This document shows, piece by piece, positions 44,228 to 54,033 of a stretch of 64,000 nucleotides of DNA; the stretch's first letter is position 1; every line of letters starts with the position of its first letter. The DNA is taken from the NCBI RefSeq assembly GCF_030408815.1, contig NZ_CP047355.1:558001-622000 (forward strand). The letters are read 5' to 3'. The DNA comes from Corynebacterium freiburgense (lineage in GTDB: Bacteria > Actinomycetota > Actinomycetes > Mycobacteriales > Mycobacteriaceae). The notes under the pieces were generated by a model. That model saw only the letters and a program-made list of their open reading frames with translations. It was not told where the DNA came from and made no database searches. The translations under genes and the position numbers were made by a program.

Positions 44228-46306
44228 TTAGTTTTTCCGCATTGCCAACCTTCCAGCGGCGACTTGTCCCAGGCTAAGGCCCCCATCATTGGGTGGCACA
44301 ATGCGGTGGGTGAGCAAAGTATTTGGAAGCTCTTCTTGTATTGCCTGTACAAGCACTTGGTTAAGGGCACAGCCACCTGTAATTCCGGGAATCTCTGCTT
44401 TTGTTTCTTTAAGCTTGGCTGCGACGATCTTTGCAATCGCATGATGGAACATATAGGCATCCTTTGTGCGAGCAAGTTCCATAAACGCTTCTGCAAATGT
44501 ATTTGCGGAGCTGAATTTGCCGGAGGTTGCCTGTTGTTCAAACCACATGGCAGCTTGGGCTTCGTAGGTATTCTTGATTTCTGGGTCGAGGACGGCGGCC
44601 GCGGCGTCGAAAATACGGCCCATGGAGGTTGTGGGAATCACTCCAACTCCTGACCGTAGTTGCGAATCCACAAGTGGGTGATGGCCAGGTAAATCAAGGC
44701 CCCATGCGTGTGTAATCCCTTGGAGTACCCGCCAAGGTTCACGAACTGCCAGATCGCCACCAACCAATGGGAAAGGCGGAATATGCCAGAGGCGCTGCCA
44801 GGATGGGCCATCAACTCGTATAAGCTCCCCACCCCAGATAGTGCCATCGGTACCGTACCCTGTTCCATCGAGTGTTGCCACAATTCCACTGGTTAATCCA
44901 TGTTCGGCGAGGAGTGCATAGGCGTGTGCGGCATGGTGCTGTACCTGTAGCAGTGGAATATCGTATTGATCGCAGAACCGTTCAGCCCATGCAGTGGTGG
45001 CATAGTTGGGATGCAGATCGCACACTACGAGTTCAGGTGTGGTGCGGTGGATTGCGAGCATTTGCTCGATTGAGCGTTTAAAAGCCTGTTGGGATGCTAA
45101 TGATTGCATCTCCCCTATATGGGCGGAAATATGGGCGAATTCATCTACCGCCAAAGCGAATGTATTTTTGAGTTCTCCGCCGACTGCAAGGATTGGTGGG
45201 CCTTTGGGAATCGGTATGGGTAATGGTGCCATTCCGCGGCTCCGGCGAATAGGTGTGGTCCCGCGCACTACCGAATCTTCAACAGGCAGGTAAATATCGC
45301 GGTCATGCATAACAAATGCGTCCGCCAGGTGGCAGAGTTTCTCCCGTGCATCCTCGTTGGTGTAGCACAGCGGTTCCCCTGGAGCATTACCAGAAGTAGC
45401 AACCATCGGGGACGTCACTAATAATTCATGCAGTGGGGTGTAGGGTAGCATGGTGCCTACTTCGCTGAGCCCAGGGGCTATGCCTTTAGTGGCGGTTCCG
45501 GGCCCAATCCGGATTGGGCGGACAGCATCGTCGCTTCCGTCGTAGGGAATCATTATTGCGAATGGTTTAGCGGGACGCCGTTTGCGCGCACGGAGTTCCG
45601 CAATTGCTTGGGCATTATTAGCGTCGCACATAAGGTGAAATCCGCCGAGCCCTTTGACCGCCAGAATTTTCCCTTCGGCAAGTAATTGTTGTGCCAAATA
45701 AATTGGGTCATCAACGATTGTTTCGCCGTTGTATTCGATCCATATTTTCGGTCCGCAATTCCAGCAACTAATCGGTTGTGCGTGAAAACGCCGGTTTTTA
45801 GGGTTTGTGTATTCGGTTTTGCATTCTCCGCACATTTCGAATTTCTGCATTGTGGTATTTGGTCGGTCATATGGGAGATCGTGAATAATGCTGTACCTAG
45901 GACCACAGTTGGTGCAATTAATAAAGGGGTAGAAGTAGCGGCGGTTCGCTGGATCAAACATTTCTTTTCGGCAGTCTGCACACATCGCCACATCTGGTGG
46001 CAAGAGTGACCGCGCGCCGGATGAATGTTCGGAAGCGACAATATGGAAACCAGTTTCCTCCACGGGTGTGATTTCAGTTTCCGAATATGTGAGCACCTGC
46101 GCCAGTGGTGGCAGGGTAGATACCATTTCTGTAAAGAAGGCTGTGATCGTGTCAGGTTTGCCTTGAACTTCTAGAAAAACGCTGGAGTCATTGTTCCCGC
46201 AGAATCCAGAAATCGTATACGCTGCAGCAACCCTAGCAATATGTGGCCGAAACCCCACACCTTGAACTACTCCGCGCAGAATATATCGTTTCCGGATAAC
46301 GCTCAT
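44228..46306 (-). CDS. hypF: Carbamoyltransferase HypF
   Basis: 692 residues. Makes carbamoyl-adenylate and passes the carbamoyl group to HypE. Domains in order: acylphosphatase (GVVQGVGFRPHIARVA), two zinc fingers (MCADCRKEMFDP..INCTNCGPRYS and MCGECKTEYTNP..SCWNCGPK), a YrdC-like domain (LAVKGLGGFHLMCDANN), and a Kae1-like domain (VQHHAAHAYALLAEHG, GTGYGTDGTIWGGE). It lies on the minus strand, away from both other hyp groups. Confidence 0.96.
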   Translation of the reverse strand: MSVIRKRYILRGVVQGVGFRPHIARVAAAYTISGFCGNNDSSVFLEVQGKPDTITAFFTEMVSTLPPLAQVLTYSETEITPVEETGFHIVASEHSSGARSLLPPDVAMCADCRKEMFDPANRRYFYPFINCTNCGPRYSIIHDLPYDRPNTTMQKFEMCGECKTEYTNPKNRRFHAQPISCWNCGPKIWIEYNGETIVDDPIYLAQQLLAEGKILAVKGLGGFHLMCDANNAQAIAELRARKRRPAKPFAIMIPYDGSDDAVRPIRIGPGTATKGIAPGLSEVGTMLPYTPLHELLVTSPMVATSGNAPGEPLCYTNEDAREKLCHLADAFVMHDRDIYLPVEDSVVRGTTPIRRSRGMAPLPIPIPKGPPILAVGGELKNTFALAVDEFAHISAHIGEMQSLASQQAFKRSIEQMLAIHRTTPELVVCDLHPNYATTAWAERFCDQYDIPLLQVQHHAAHAYALLAEHGLTSGIVATLDGTGYGTDGTIWGGELIRVDGPSWQRLWHIPPFPLVGGDLAVREPWRVLQGITHAWGLDLPGHHPLVDSQLRSGVGVIPTTSMGRIFDAAAAVLDPEIKNTYEAQAAMWFEQQATSGKFSSANTFAEAFMELARTKDAYMFHHAIAKIVAAKLKETKAEIPGITGGCALNQVLVQAIQEELPNTLLTHRIVPPNDGGLSLGQVAAGRLAMRKN

Positions 46307-46386
46307 GATTAGACACCTTAATCGGTGGTGCGATTCGGGGCTGATTTAGTGCGCATTATGAAATATTTTTGGTTAGCCTATGAAAT

Positions 46387-48291
46387 ATGTGTTTGCCGCA
46401 ATGCTTTTCGTGTGTTCGTTGGATCCTAGTATTTGCGACGTCCCTAACTTTGGTGTTAGTTCTCGCTTTACCGCCAGTTGCCACCGCTGAAGAACATCCA
46501 GCAACGGCGGTAATCGTTGATGCTTCGGGTTCTATGCTTGCTGAAGATGCAGGTGGCCAAACGCGTATGGATGCCGCCAAGCAGGCAGCGGAGGAACTTT
46601 TTAGTGAGCTTCCTGTTGAGCAGCAGGTTGCTTTACTTACCTATGGGACCGAAACCGGTAGCTCCGATGAAGAAAAAGAATTAGGCTGCCAGGATGTTCG
46701 TACTCTAGTCCCCCTTGGTGGTAATCGAACAGAAATCATAGACCAAGTGAAAAGCCTGCATCCGCGCGGCTATACACCCATAGGTGCTTCACTCCTGCAG
46801 GCCGAAAACGAGTTACCCAAGGAAGGGCCCCGTCAGATCGTTTTGGTTTCTGATGGTATTGATACCTGTGCACCACCACCAGTATGTGAGGTTGCCAAAG
46901 AGATTAAACAGCGCGGCATTGACATCGTAATCAATGTTATCGGCCTCAATGTAGATGAGCAGGCTCGTACAGAGTTGCAGTGTATTGCACAAGAAGGGGG
47001 TGGCTCATATGCCGATGCCCAAGATGCTGCTTCGCTCAAGGAACAATTGGTCCTAAAAACTATGCGAACCCTGCAAAAATACCAGCCAGGTGGTGTCCCG
47101 GTACAGGGCGCCAGTGATATAGCAGATGCGCCGCTCTTGGAAGTTGGTGGGCTTAATAATGGAGTTCCGGATCCTACTCATTATCAGGATGTAGTGGCAG
47201 CCGAGCAGACTTTGCACTATAAGGTCAAGGTTGCGGAAGGGGAGCAAATTATCGCCAGCTTTATCACGGTTCCGCCGGATACAGCAGGCGGCGAAGTCGG
47301 CCATTTTGCACGTCAGGAGGTCGAGTTTACTGATGCCCACGGCACTAAATGCGTACAAGAGTACAAAGTAAATCCTGCCGCAAATGAGTTCAAAAGCCCA
47401 TTGACTAGTTTTGTGGTATCAAAGCCGGCTGGAGAATCCTGTGCGCCAGGAGAACTCTATCTTCGTATGGTACGAAAGGGGTCTCTTGCGGCGGAGAAAA
47501 AGTTGCCCACGGAGTTTACACTCTGGAAAATGCCCCAGCTAGAGGTTGCAGAAACCAAGATTGAAACAACGGAGACCTCTCCTAATTTAGAAGTGGGTGA
47601 AACTCAAGGCCGCTTATCGGCTGCGTTTGGTCCGAGTCAGGCTCAGGTAGTACAGCCAGGTGCATATGATGTGGAGATCGTGCCGGGTGAAATGCAGTGG
47701 TTTAAAGTGCCGGTCCAAGAAGGCCAACGCTTACAATTGCTTTTCGACGCCCCGCCATTTGAGGTTGAAAACCCGGAGGTTGCGTTTACTGAAATTAGGC
47801 GAACGCTCGATTGGGTTGTTCTAAATCCGGTGTATACCCCCGTGAATCTGGAAACCTTTGAAGGGTCGGAAAGCTTCAGCACTATCCACAAACTTACCTT
47901 GAGCGATATGGAATCCCGGCGTGGCTATAGTGTTAGTGCTCCTCTGAACTGGGGAAATACCAAGAATAACAACTATTCCAGAGGTTTTCTCTCAGGGGAA
48001 CAAATCGTGGGTATTCGTTACAATACGCACTTCCGTAATGCCGATGAACAAACCAAATCATTGCCTGTGAAATTCAAGCTCGGCATCGAAACCATTGGCG
48101 AACCCAGGGTGCAGCCTACATTGAGCTATCAGGAAACCTTAGGGGAAGGGACGTCGAAAAGCACTGTCACTGAAACCACTGAAGAGCGTGGTTTGGGCGT
48201 AGTGGCTGCGTTGGTATTAGGTGCACTTGGTGTGATTATTGTGGCAATTCTTTTGTTTGGTATATTGAGGATGGTTCAGGGGAAACGGTAA
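46387..48291 (+). CDS. Membrane-anchored VWA-domain protein
   Basis: 634 residues. N-terminal signal (WILVFATSLTLVLVLALPP), VWA domain at about 38-210 with MIDAS DASGS, HPRGYTPI and IVLVSDGIDTC, a long beta-rich extracellular region, then a C-terminal helix GVVAALVLGALGVIIVAILLFGIL and a basic end. Paralogous in the VWA part to the lipoprotein at 8539-9966. Probably an extracellular adhesion or scaffold protein anchored in the plasma membrane. Divergent from hypF. Confidence 0.85.
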   Translation: MCLPQCFSCVRWILVFATSLTLVLVLALPPVATAEEHPATAVIVDASGSMLAEDAGGQTRMDAAKQAAEELFSELPVEQQVALLTYGTETGSSDEEKELGCQDVRTLVPLGGNRTEIIDQVKSLHPRGYTPIGASLLQAENELPKEGPRQIVLVSDGIDTCAPPPVCEVAKEIKQRGIDIVINVIGLNVDEQARTELQCIAQEGGGSYADAQDAASLKEQLVLKTMRTLQKYQPGGVPVQGASDIADAPLLEVGGLNNGVPDPTHYQDVVAAEQTLHYKVKVAEGEQIIASFITVPPDTAGGEVGHFARQEVEFTDAHGTKCVQEYKVNPAANEFKSPLTSFVVSKPAGESCAPGELYLRMVRKGSLAAEKKLPTEFTLWKMPQLEVAETKIETTETSPNLEVGETQGRLSAAFGPSQAQVVQPGAYDVEIVPGEMQWFKVPVQEGQRLQLLFDAPPFEVENPEVAFTEIRRTLDWVVLNPVYTPVNLETFEGSESFSTIHKLTLSDMESRRGYSVSAPLNWGNTKNNNYSRGFLSGEQIVGIRYNTHFRNADEQTKSLPVKFKLGIETIGEPRVQPTLSYQETLGEGTSKSTVTETTEERGLGVVAALVLGALGVIIVAILLFGILRMVQGKR

Positions 48292-48654
48292 TTATTCCAA
48301 GCTTCTGAATGGGGGTGATATTGTAACCTTTTGTGTATTTTAAAATGTGGCCAGTATCACCTTAATATATTTGCCGGTCGCAAATCCGCTAAGCATCAAT
48401 TTTGGACCCCTATATAGAAAACATTGAGTAGATGGCATTCTAGCGTGTAATTTCGCATAGTTCTGCATTATGTCCACCATGAAAATATATGGCTAAATTT
48501 TGTTTTGTTCAATTGGTTGGCATGTTGTTTTCCCTGGTGACGGCGCTTTGTGGGGGTAGTGGAATCAGTTGTTTGAAATAGGTCTTGAGCTGCGGAAATG
48601 CTAGAATTTCTTTTGGTGGCGGGGTAGTATCAAAGTAGATCAAAAAGGAGGTGC
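48292..48654. other. Intergenic region before the second HNH gene
   Basis: About 360 AT-rich bases. It should hold the promoter of the HNH gene; AAAAAGGAGG at its end is the ribosome site. No gene seen. Confidence 0.4.
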
Positions 48655-50070
48655 ATGGAAACAATGCTTCGGCGGGGTTCGCGGGGAAAATCTGAGGAAA
48701 TTGGTTTCCTTATGCACCATCCAGAAAATCCACTCGGTGCTCATGAAATTGCGCAAAATCAACGTTTTCTGCGCACGTATTTATCGGCAACTGTTGGCAT
48801 AGACTTTGAAAATGAAAATATTGAGGAAATTGTAAAAGACTTTGCCGCAATGAGTGGGCAATATTCTGAAATGCGGATGGAGAATGTCCTCGGCGGCTGC
48901 TATCTATTGCATCATTATTTGCCTAAACTCAAACAACTAGCATTAGACCTCGGTCATATTAACTATGAAATGCTGCGCACAATTTGGATGGGTTTGGTGG
49001 CCGCGCCTTGCTTAGGGCAACCGAGTGCGTTGTGGGATCGCATTGATAATTTCTTGGTCAATCAACTCAGCCCAAGCAAACCCAGGCAGGCATTGCCAAC
49101 TTGGCAGCATATTCGCCAAGCATTGCGTGATGAACTCGTCCGTTTGGGTCTTTATGAGGATCTTGAAGTGCAAGATGCCGAAGTTGACCGCATAATTGAA
49201 CCTAATTTCGGTGTGGAATTATTAAAGTCCACGCAGCCGGGGGCTTCTACTATTATGGTCACCCTGCCTAGTGACGCCGCCTATATGGTCAAAGAAAACC
49301 TTGAAGTTGCAGCAAAAAACCAGGGGATCCGCCAAGATGAGGTAATTACCAGTCAGCTGTGCGGAAATGGAACCACAACCCTTAATCACACCGTTCATAT
49401 TTTCGGTATATGTGAACTAGAGCCAGACCAAGACGCTGAACTTGTCTATGCACAAGGCATTGGCCGCCTTACAAAAACCCAGCAACAACGCCTATCACAG
49501 AAATACCGCTACCATAACGCGACGTCGATAGCCGCAATTAGCCGTGATGTGCATGACCCAACGCCTGCGCAACGCATGCTTGTAATGCTCCGCGACGGAA
49601 CATGCCGCTTCCCAGGGTGCCATATCGACGCGCGCTATTGCGATATCGACCATATTGTTAATCACGAGCAGGGTGGCTGGACCACACTTTCAAATTTGCA
49701 GTCACTCTGCCGGCACCACCACAACTATAAAACTGATCGTCATGCCCGGGCCGCCGCCGATGAATATGGTGCAATTACCTGGGAGTTCAATACTGGCCGC
49801 ATAGTAACAACCCTGCCAACCGGGCCACTGGCTGGAAAAATCACCGGTACCCCGGAAGGTATAACTACCCGCCATAACAAAGCAACCGAACCGGAAGAGT
49901 ATTCGTTACGTCCTCCGAAATATGATGGATTTGGAAGGTGGGGCACAACACTAAGCAAGCGAAGGAAAAAACAACGAGAACGCCACCTGCAACGCAACGG
50001 GGTACCACTCACAGCCGGAGATAAGTATGAGGATTGGCTTCCTATCCCAAGTGCCCCGCCGGAAGAGTAG
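48655..50070 (+). CDS. DUF222/HNH endonuclease-domain protein, second copy
   Basis: 471 residues, same layout as 15384-16733: helical N-terminal DUF222-like region and a C-terminal HNH domain with RDGTCRFPGC, DIDHIVNHEQGG and LQSLCRHHHNYKTD. AAAAAGGAGG precedes the ATG. It lies 36 bases upstream of hypA in the same direction, without a functional link that I can see. Confidence 0.87.
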   Translation: METMLRRGSRGKSEEIGFLMHHPENPLGAHEIAQNQRFLRTYLSATVGIDFENENIEEIVKDFAAMSGQYSEMRMENVLGGCYLLHHYLPKLKQLALDLGHINYEMLRTIWMGLVAAPCLGQPSALWDRIDNFLVNQLSPSKPRQALPTWQHIRQALRDELVRLGLYEDLEVQDAEVDRIIEPNFGVELLKSTQPGASTIMVTLPSDAAYMVKENLEVAAKNQGIRQDEVITSQLCGNGTTTLNHTVHIFGICELEPDQDAELVYAQGIGRLTKTQQQRLSQKYRYHNATSIAAISRDVHDPTPAQRMLVMLRDGTCRFPGCHIDARYCDIDHIVNHEQGGWTTLSNLQSLCRHHHNYKTDRHARAAADEYGAITWEFNTGRIVTTLPTGPLAGKITGTPEGITTRHNKATEPEEYSLRPPKYDGFGRWGTTLSKRRKKQRERHLQRNGVPLTAGDKYEDWLPIPSAPPEE

Positions 50071-50106
50071 CTGCGATTTTCACAGAAACTTGTTAGGTTC
50101 AAAGCT

Positions 50107-50436
50107 GTGCATGAAGTGGCATTAAGTACTCAACTAGCCCAAGTTGTGGCGCGTGCGGCAGCAGGCCGAACTGTCCGCCAAGTGCGGGTCGAAGTAGGAG
50201 CACTCCGCCAAGTCGTGCCAGAAACACTTGCCTATGCTTGGCGATTCGTTATTCAAGACACCCCACTTCAAACTGCACACCTTCATATAATTCCGGTTCC
50301 GCTACAACTCCAATGCGAAACCGGGCACCTCACAAATGTCACCGGTGAACTGGACTTTTCCTGCTCGCTTTGCGACGCCCCAACCCGCATTGTTTCCGGG
50401 GAAGAGTTCCGCGTCATCGACATAGATGTTGACTAA
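50107..50436 (+). CDS. hypA: Hydrogenase nickel incorporation protein HypA (first copy)
   Basis: 109 residues from a GTG at 50107, giving the required MHE N-terminus whose His2 binds nickel. VRVEVGALRQVVPETLAYAWRFV is the family core. The zinc site is unusual: CETGH replaces the first CxxC, while the second, CSLC, is intact. The second HypA at 57419 has two normal CxxC pairs. Upstream of hypB. Confidence 0.88.
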   Translation: MHEVALSTQLAQVVARAAAGRTVRQVRVEVGALRQVVPETLAYAWRFVIQDTPLQTAHLHIIPVPLQLQCETGHLTNVTGELDFSCSLCDAPTRIVSGEEFRVIDIDVD

Positions 50437-50450
50437 GAAAGGCACTCACC

Positions 50451-51173
50451 ATGGGTCGGTTCCACCGCCACGACGATGGCACAGTCCACACTCACGACGA
50501 CCACTCGGGATATACCACCGGCAAAGAACGTATTGCAGTACTTGAAGACATTTTTATAGAAAATGATCGATGCGCAGCAGAGAACCGCGCCGCTTTTGAT
50601 AAACATAATGTCCAAGTAGTCAATATTATGAGCTCCCCAGGTGCCGGGAAAACCAGTGTTCTTCAACATGTTCTGCAAGCCGCGCAAGGAAAAATCCGCG
50701 TAGGGGTGGTCGAAGGAGATATTGAAACTTCTATTGATGCGGACCGCCTCGGAGGATATGGTGCACAAATTTCATTATTGAATACGGGGCATGGATTCGG
50801 TGGCGAATGTCATCTAGACGCTCCAATGGTGGCGCGTGCTTTAAAAGACCTGGATCTTGAAAACCTTGACCTTGTTCTTATTGAAAATGTCGGCAATCTC
50901 GTGTGTCCAGCGGAATTTGAAGTAGGAGAACACCGCAAGGCCATGATCTTCTCTGTTACCGAAGGAGAGGATAAACCACTGAAATACCCAGTGATGTTTC
51001 GCTCCGTAGAAGCAGTGGTGGTGAATAAAATCGATCTGCTTCCTTATCTTGATTTTGATATGGAACTTTTTAAAGCAAATCTAGAAAAAGTTCATCCCGG
51101 TGTGCCTGTGTTTGAAGTTTCGGCAAAAACGGGAGAAGGCATCGAATCCTGGCTTCAATGGCTATTTAAGTGA
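50451..51173 (+). CDS. hypB: Hydrogenase nickel incorporation GTPase HypB
   Basis: 240 residues. His/Asp-rich N-terminus (HRHDDGTVHTHDDH) that can store nickel, then a G domain: SSPGAGKTS (P loop), EGDIETSIDADRL, GHGFGGECHLD (metal site), VVNKIDLL and FEVSAKTGEGI. Inserts nickel with HypA. 14 bases after hypA. Confidence 0.96.
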   Translation: MGRFHRHDDGTVHTHDDHSGYTTGKERIAVLEDIFIENDRCAAENRAAFDKHNVQVVNIMSSPGAGKTSVLQHVLQAAQGKIRVGVVEGDIETSIDADRLGGYGAQISLLNTGHGFGGECHLDAPMVARALKDLDLENLDLVLIENVGNLVCPAEFEVGEHRKAMIFSVTEGEDKPLKYPVMFRSVEAVVVNKIDLLPYLDFDMELFKANLEKVHPGVPVFEVSAKTGEGIESWLQWLFK

Positions 51174-51189
51174 TACGCTAAGCCTATAT

Positions 51190-51227
51190 AACGCTAATTT
51201 CTTATTTCCTAGGGGAAGGTTAGCGTT
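51190..51227 (+). promoter_or_regulatory. Hairpin that can hide the ribosome site of the Dcu gene
   Basis: AACGCTAA at 51190-51197 pairs with TTAGCGTT at 51220-51227, directly before the ATG. The loop holds TTTCCTAGGGGAAGG, in which the ribosome site GGGGAAGG can pair with TTTCC. Suggests translational control. Confidence 0.55.
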
Positions 51228-52613
51228 ATGCTGGCTTCAATTTTGGAACCAACATCAACACTTGCAATTATTTTGCAAGTAGCGGTGATTTTGTTCTGTT
51301 TACTTCGCGGAACGCACTATGGGGGTATTGGATTAGGCTTGATCTCGGGGGTTGGCCTCATCATTATGGTGTTCGTTTTCGGGCTGGAACCCGGCGAACC
51401 ACCAATGTCTGTAATGCTCACCATTATTGCGGTCATTGGTTGCGCATCTGCACTTCAACAATCCCAAGGTTTGGATGTAATGATGCAATTCGCGGAAAAA
51501 CTTCTGCGGAAAAAACCAGAAATGATAACCATAATGGCGCCGCTTACTACCTGGACACTTACCGTGCTATGCGGCACTGGTCACGTTGTGTACACAATGT
51601 TTCCTATTATCGAAGACATTGCGGTGAAAAAACATATCCGGCCAGAGCGGCCCATGGCAGTAGCATCTACGGCATCGCAGATGGGAATTACGGCATCACC
51701 AGTTTCCGTTGCCACTGTGTCATTGGTTTCTATACTTGCGGAAAATGCGGGGGTCACCGGCAAAGCGTTTTCTATTCCGCAGATTCTTAGTGTGGCTTTG
51801 CCAGCGTCTCTTTGTGGCGTTGTACTTGCCGCCTTATGGTCCTTGCGCCGCGGAAAAGACCTGGATAAAGACGAACAGTTCCAAGAAAAACTAAAAGATC
51901 CCGAATTTAAAGAAGCCATTTACGGTGCTAGTGAAACTTTATTGGGGAAAGTGTTTCCGGCAAGCGCGTATCGTGCGGTTGGTGTGTTCTTTTCCGCGAT
52001 TCTTATAGTGGTTATCCTTGGTGCTTTTGAGTTTCTCCGTCCTGAATTTGCTGGGGAAAACGGTGAGTTAAAACCGCTTTCAATGAACCTTGTTATCCAA
52101 ATGGTTATGCTTGCAGCCGGCGCCATAATCTTGGTGTTTTGCGGGGCAGACAATAGTAAAATTGCGTCGACAACCGTGTTTAAAGCCGGTATGACAGCGG
52201 TGTTTTCGGTATTTGGTGTGGCCTGGATGGCAGACACCTTCTTTCAAACGCATGTTTTAGCGTTGGAGAGTAGCCTCGGTGAAGTTATTGAGCAAGCTCC
52301 GTGGGCATATGCAATCGTATTGTTTGTGGTGTCCAAACTGGTGAATTCCCAGGCGGCGGCGCTGGTAGCAATTGCTCCTATTGGTTTGCAATTAGGGGTA
52401 GCCCCTGAAGTGCTCGTTGGTTTCTATGGAGCGGCCTACGGCTACTTTATTTTGCCAACCTATCCTTCGGATTTGGCGTGTATTGGCTTTGACCGCACGG
52501 GCACTACTCGCATTGGCCGGTTTATTATTAATCACTCGTTTATTATTCCGGGTTTGATTGGGGTGGTTACCTCATGTGTGGTTGGTAGTGTATTGGCCCA
52601 ACTGCTGCTTTGA
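51228..52613 (+). CDS. Anaerobic C4-dicarboxylate transporter, Dcu family
   Basis: 461 residues, about 11 membrane helices. Dcu features: VLCGTGHVVYTMFPIIEDIA, ERPMAVASTASQMGITASPVS and the C-terminal GAAYGYFILPTYPSDLACIGFDRTGTTRIGRFI. Dcu carriers exchange fumarate, malate or aspartate for succinate during fumarate respiration. Lying between hypB and the hydrogenase structural genes, it points to H2-dependent fumarate reduction. Two divergent relatives are at 60327 and 61453. DcuA and DcuB cannot be told apart by eye. Confidence 0.9.
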   Translation: MLASILEPTSTLAIILQVAVILFCLLRGTHYGGIGLGLISGVGLIIMVFVFGLEPGEPPMSVMLTIIAVIGCASALQQSQGLDVMMQFAEKLLRKKPEMITIMAPLTTWTLTVLCGTGHVVYTMFPIIEDIAVKKHIRPERPMAVASTASQMGITASPVSVATVSLVSILAENAGVTGKAFSIPQILSVALPASLCGVVLAALWSLRRGKDLDKDEQFQEKLKDPEFKEAIYGASETLLGKVFPASAYRAVGVFFSAILIVVILGAFEFLRPEFAGENGELKPLSMNLVIQMVMLAAGAIILVFCGADNSKIASTTVFKAGMTAVFSVFGVAWMADTFFQTHVLALESSLGEVIEQAPWAYAIVLFVVSKLVNSQAAALVAIAPIGLQLGVAPEVLVGFYGAAYGYFILPTYPSDLACIGFDRTGTTRIGRFIINHSFIIPGLIGVVTSCVVGSVLAQLLL

Positions 52614-52693
52614 TTTCCTGTGTAAAGGGGTGCTTTGGGGGTAAGTTTCCCCTGTGAGATTTCTTGCATTGTGGTAACTAAGGGTTCCCTGAC

Positions 52694-52787
52694 CTGCGGG
52701 GATGTATAAGCGATTCCCGCAGTTCGGGGCGATGAATTACGGATTTTTGCCGAGCGTGAGCCGACAGTTCTGGGTGGCTGAACTGTC
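52694..52787 (+). promoter_or_regulatory. Inverted repeats upstream of the hydrogenase operon
   Basis: CTGCGGG (52694-52700) / CCCGCAG (52716-52722) and GACAGTTC (52763-52770) / GAACTGTC (52780-52787) are perfect. They lie 56-149 bases before the small-subunit start. The first may end the Dcu transcript; the second may be an operator. Confidence 0.5.
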
Positions 52788-52842
52788 CTGGGGGCGATAG
52801 TCTGCAAACATACGCATGTACCGAATAAAAAGGATGGATCTC

Positions 52843-54033
52843 ATGGATTTCGGCGCTAGTTGGCAGGGTTCTTCCTTGCGCGAAAACCTTGAGCGGCGGG
52901 GGGTTTCACGCCGCGATTTTATGAAGCTTTGTGGCGGACTTGCCGCATTATTTGCGTACGGTGCTCCAGAGATCCCGCAAGCCCATGCAGAAGAACTGGA
53001 AACTCAAGCCCAAGAGATTGCCGATAAGCTCGGGGCCGTCGAAAAGCCAAATGTAGCGTGGCTGCAGCTGCAGGAGTGCACGGGCTGTATGGAATCGGTA
53101 CTACGTTCGGGTGGGACCACTGTTGAGGACCTAGTTTTAGGCATGCTCAGCATGAATTACAACGAGCTGGTCATGGCGGCTTCGGGTGAGGCTGCGGAGA
53201 AAGCGCTGCATGATCTTAATGAGCAGCCCCACATTTTGGTGGTGAATGGTTCGGTCCCCGTCGAGGAAAACGGTGTGTACTGTATGATCGGCGGGCATTC
53301 AGCAGAGCAGGTGCTTCTTGACGCCGCGAAAAATGCCACCGTTATTTTGGCTGTGGGTGCGTGCGCGGTGTATGGATCGGTACAGGCTGCACGTCCAAAT
53401 CCAACCGGTGCGGTAGGTGTAGACGAAATTATTAAAGATAAGCCAGTAATTAATGTGTCTGGCTGCCCGCCAATTGGTGAAGTTATTACCGCAACCATTA
53501 CGTATGTGCTTACTCATGGCACCGCACCGAAAGTAGATGCGGAAGGGCGGCCATTATTTGCCTACGATCAGCGTATCCATGATTCGTGTCCGCGTCGTGC
53601 ACATTTTGACGCCGGGCAATTTGTTCGTTCCTTTGATGATGCGGGCGCTCGCAATGGTTGGTGCCTCTATGAAGTTGGTTGTAAAGGTCCTTCGACCTTT
53701 AGCCCGTGCCCTATTATTCAATGGAATTTAAAGTCCGGTTGGCCGATTGGCGCTGGACACCCATGTATTGGCTGCACAGAAAAAGACTTCTTTGATAAGT
53801 TCACCCCGTTCTATTCCACGCTGCCTGATGTGGTTGGCGTGGGTATTGAATCCAGCGTGGAAAAACTCGGTTGGGGCATGATCGGTGCGGCGGCAGCCGG
53901 TGCGGCAGTGCACGCCGGTATTACAGCGGTTCGAAAGTCTCGTCACCGGGAAGACGAAGAATTATTAGCGGCGTTTGGTGAACCAGTGCACTTGCCTATG
54001 CCAACAATGCCTGGAAAGGAAAACGATCAGTAA
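52843..54033 (+). CDS. hyaA: [NiFe]-hydrogenase small subunit
   Basis: 396 residues from the ATG at 52843, 8 bases after AAGGA. Tat signal SRRDFMK at 22-28. Proximal cluster Cys79 and Cys82 (QECTGCMES), then GACAVYGSVQAARPNP and SGCPP. The medial and distal ligands are in DSCPRRAHFD, VGCKGPSTFSPCP and HPCIGC. A C-terminal helix (GMIGAAAAGAAVHAGITAV) anchors it. The two extra cysteines of oxygen-tolerant enzymes are Gly and Ser here, so a standard 4Fe-4S proximal cluster is expected. Confidence 0.95.
   Translation: MDFGASWQGSSLRENLERRGVSRRDFMKLCGGLAALFAYGAPEIPQAHAEELETQAQEIADKLGAVEKPNVAWLQLQECTGCMESVLRSGGTTVEDLVLGMLSMNYNELVMAASGEAAEKALHDLNEQPHILVVNGSVPVEENGVYCMIGGHSAEQVLLDAAKNATVILAVGACAVYGSVQAARPNPTGAVGVDEIIKDKPVINVSGCPPIGEVITATITYVLTHGTAPKVDAEGRPLFAYDQRIHDSCPRRAHFDAGQFVRSFDDAGARNGWCLYEVGCKGPSTFSPCPIIQWNLKSGWPIGAGHPCIGCTEKDFFDKFTPFYSTLPDVVGVGIESSVEKLGWGMIGAAAAGAAVHAGITAVRKSRHREDEELLAAFGEPVHLPMPTMPGKENDQ

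Noticed and set aside
50107..50436. HypA1 as a pseudogene because of the missing zinc Cys
   Set aside because: The frame is intact, keeps the MHE start and second CxxC, and is tightly placed with hypB; altered rather than broken.
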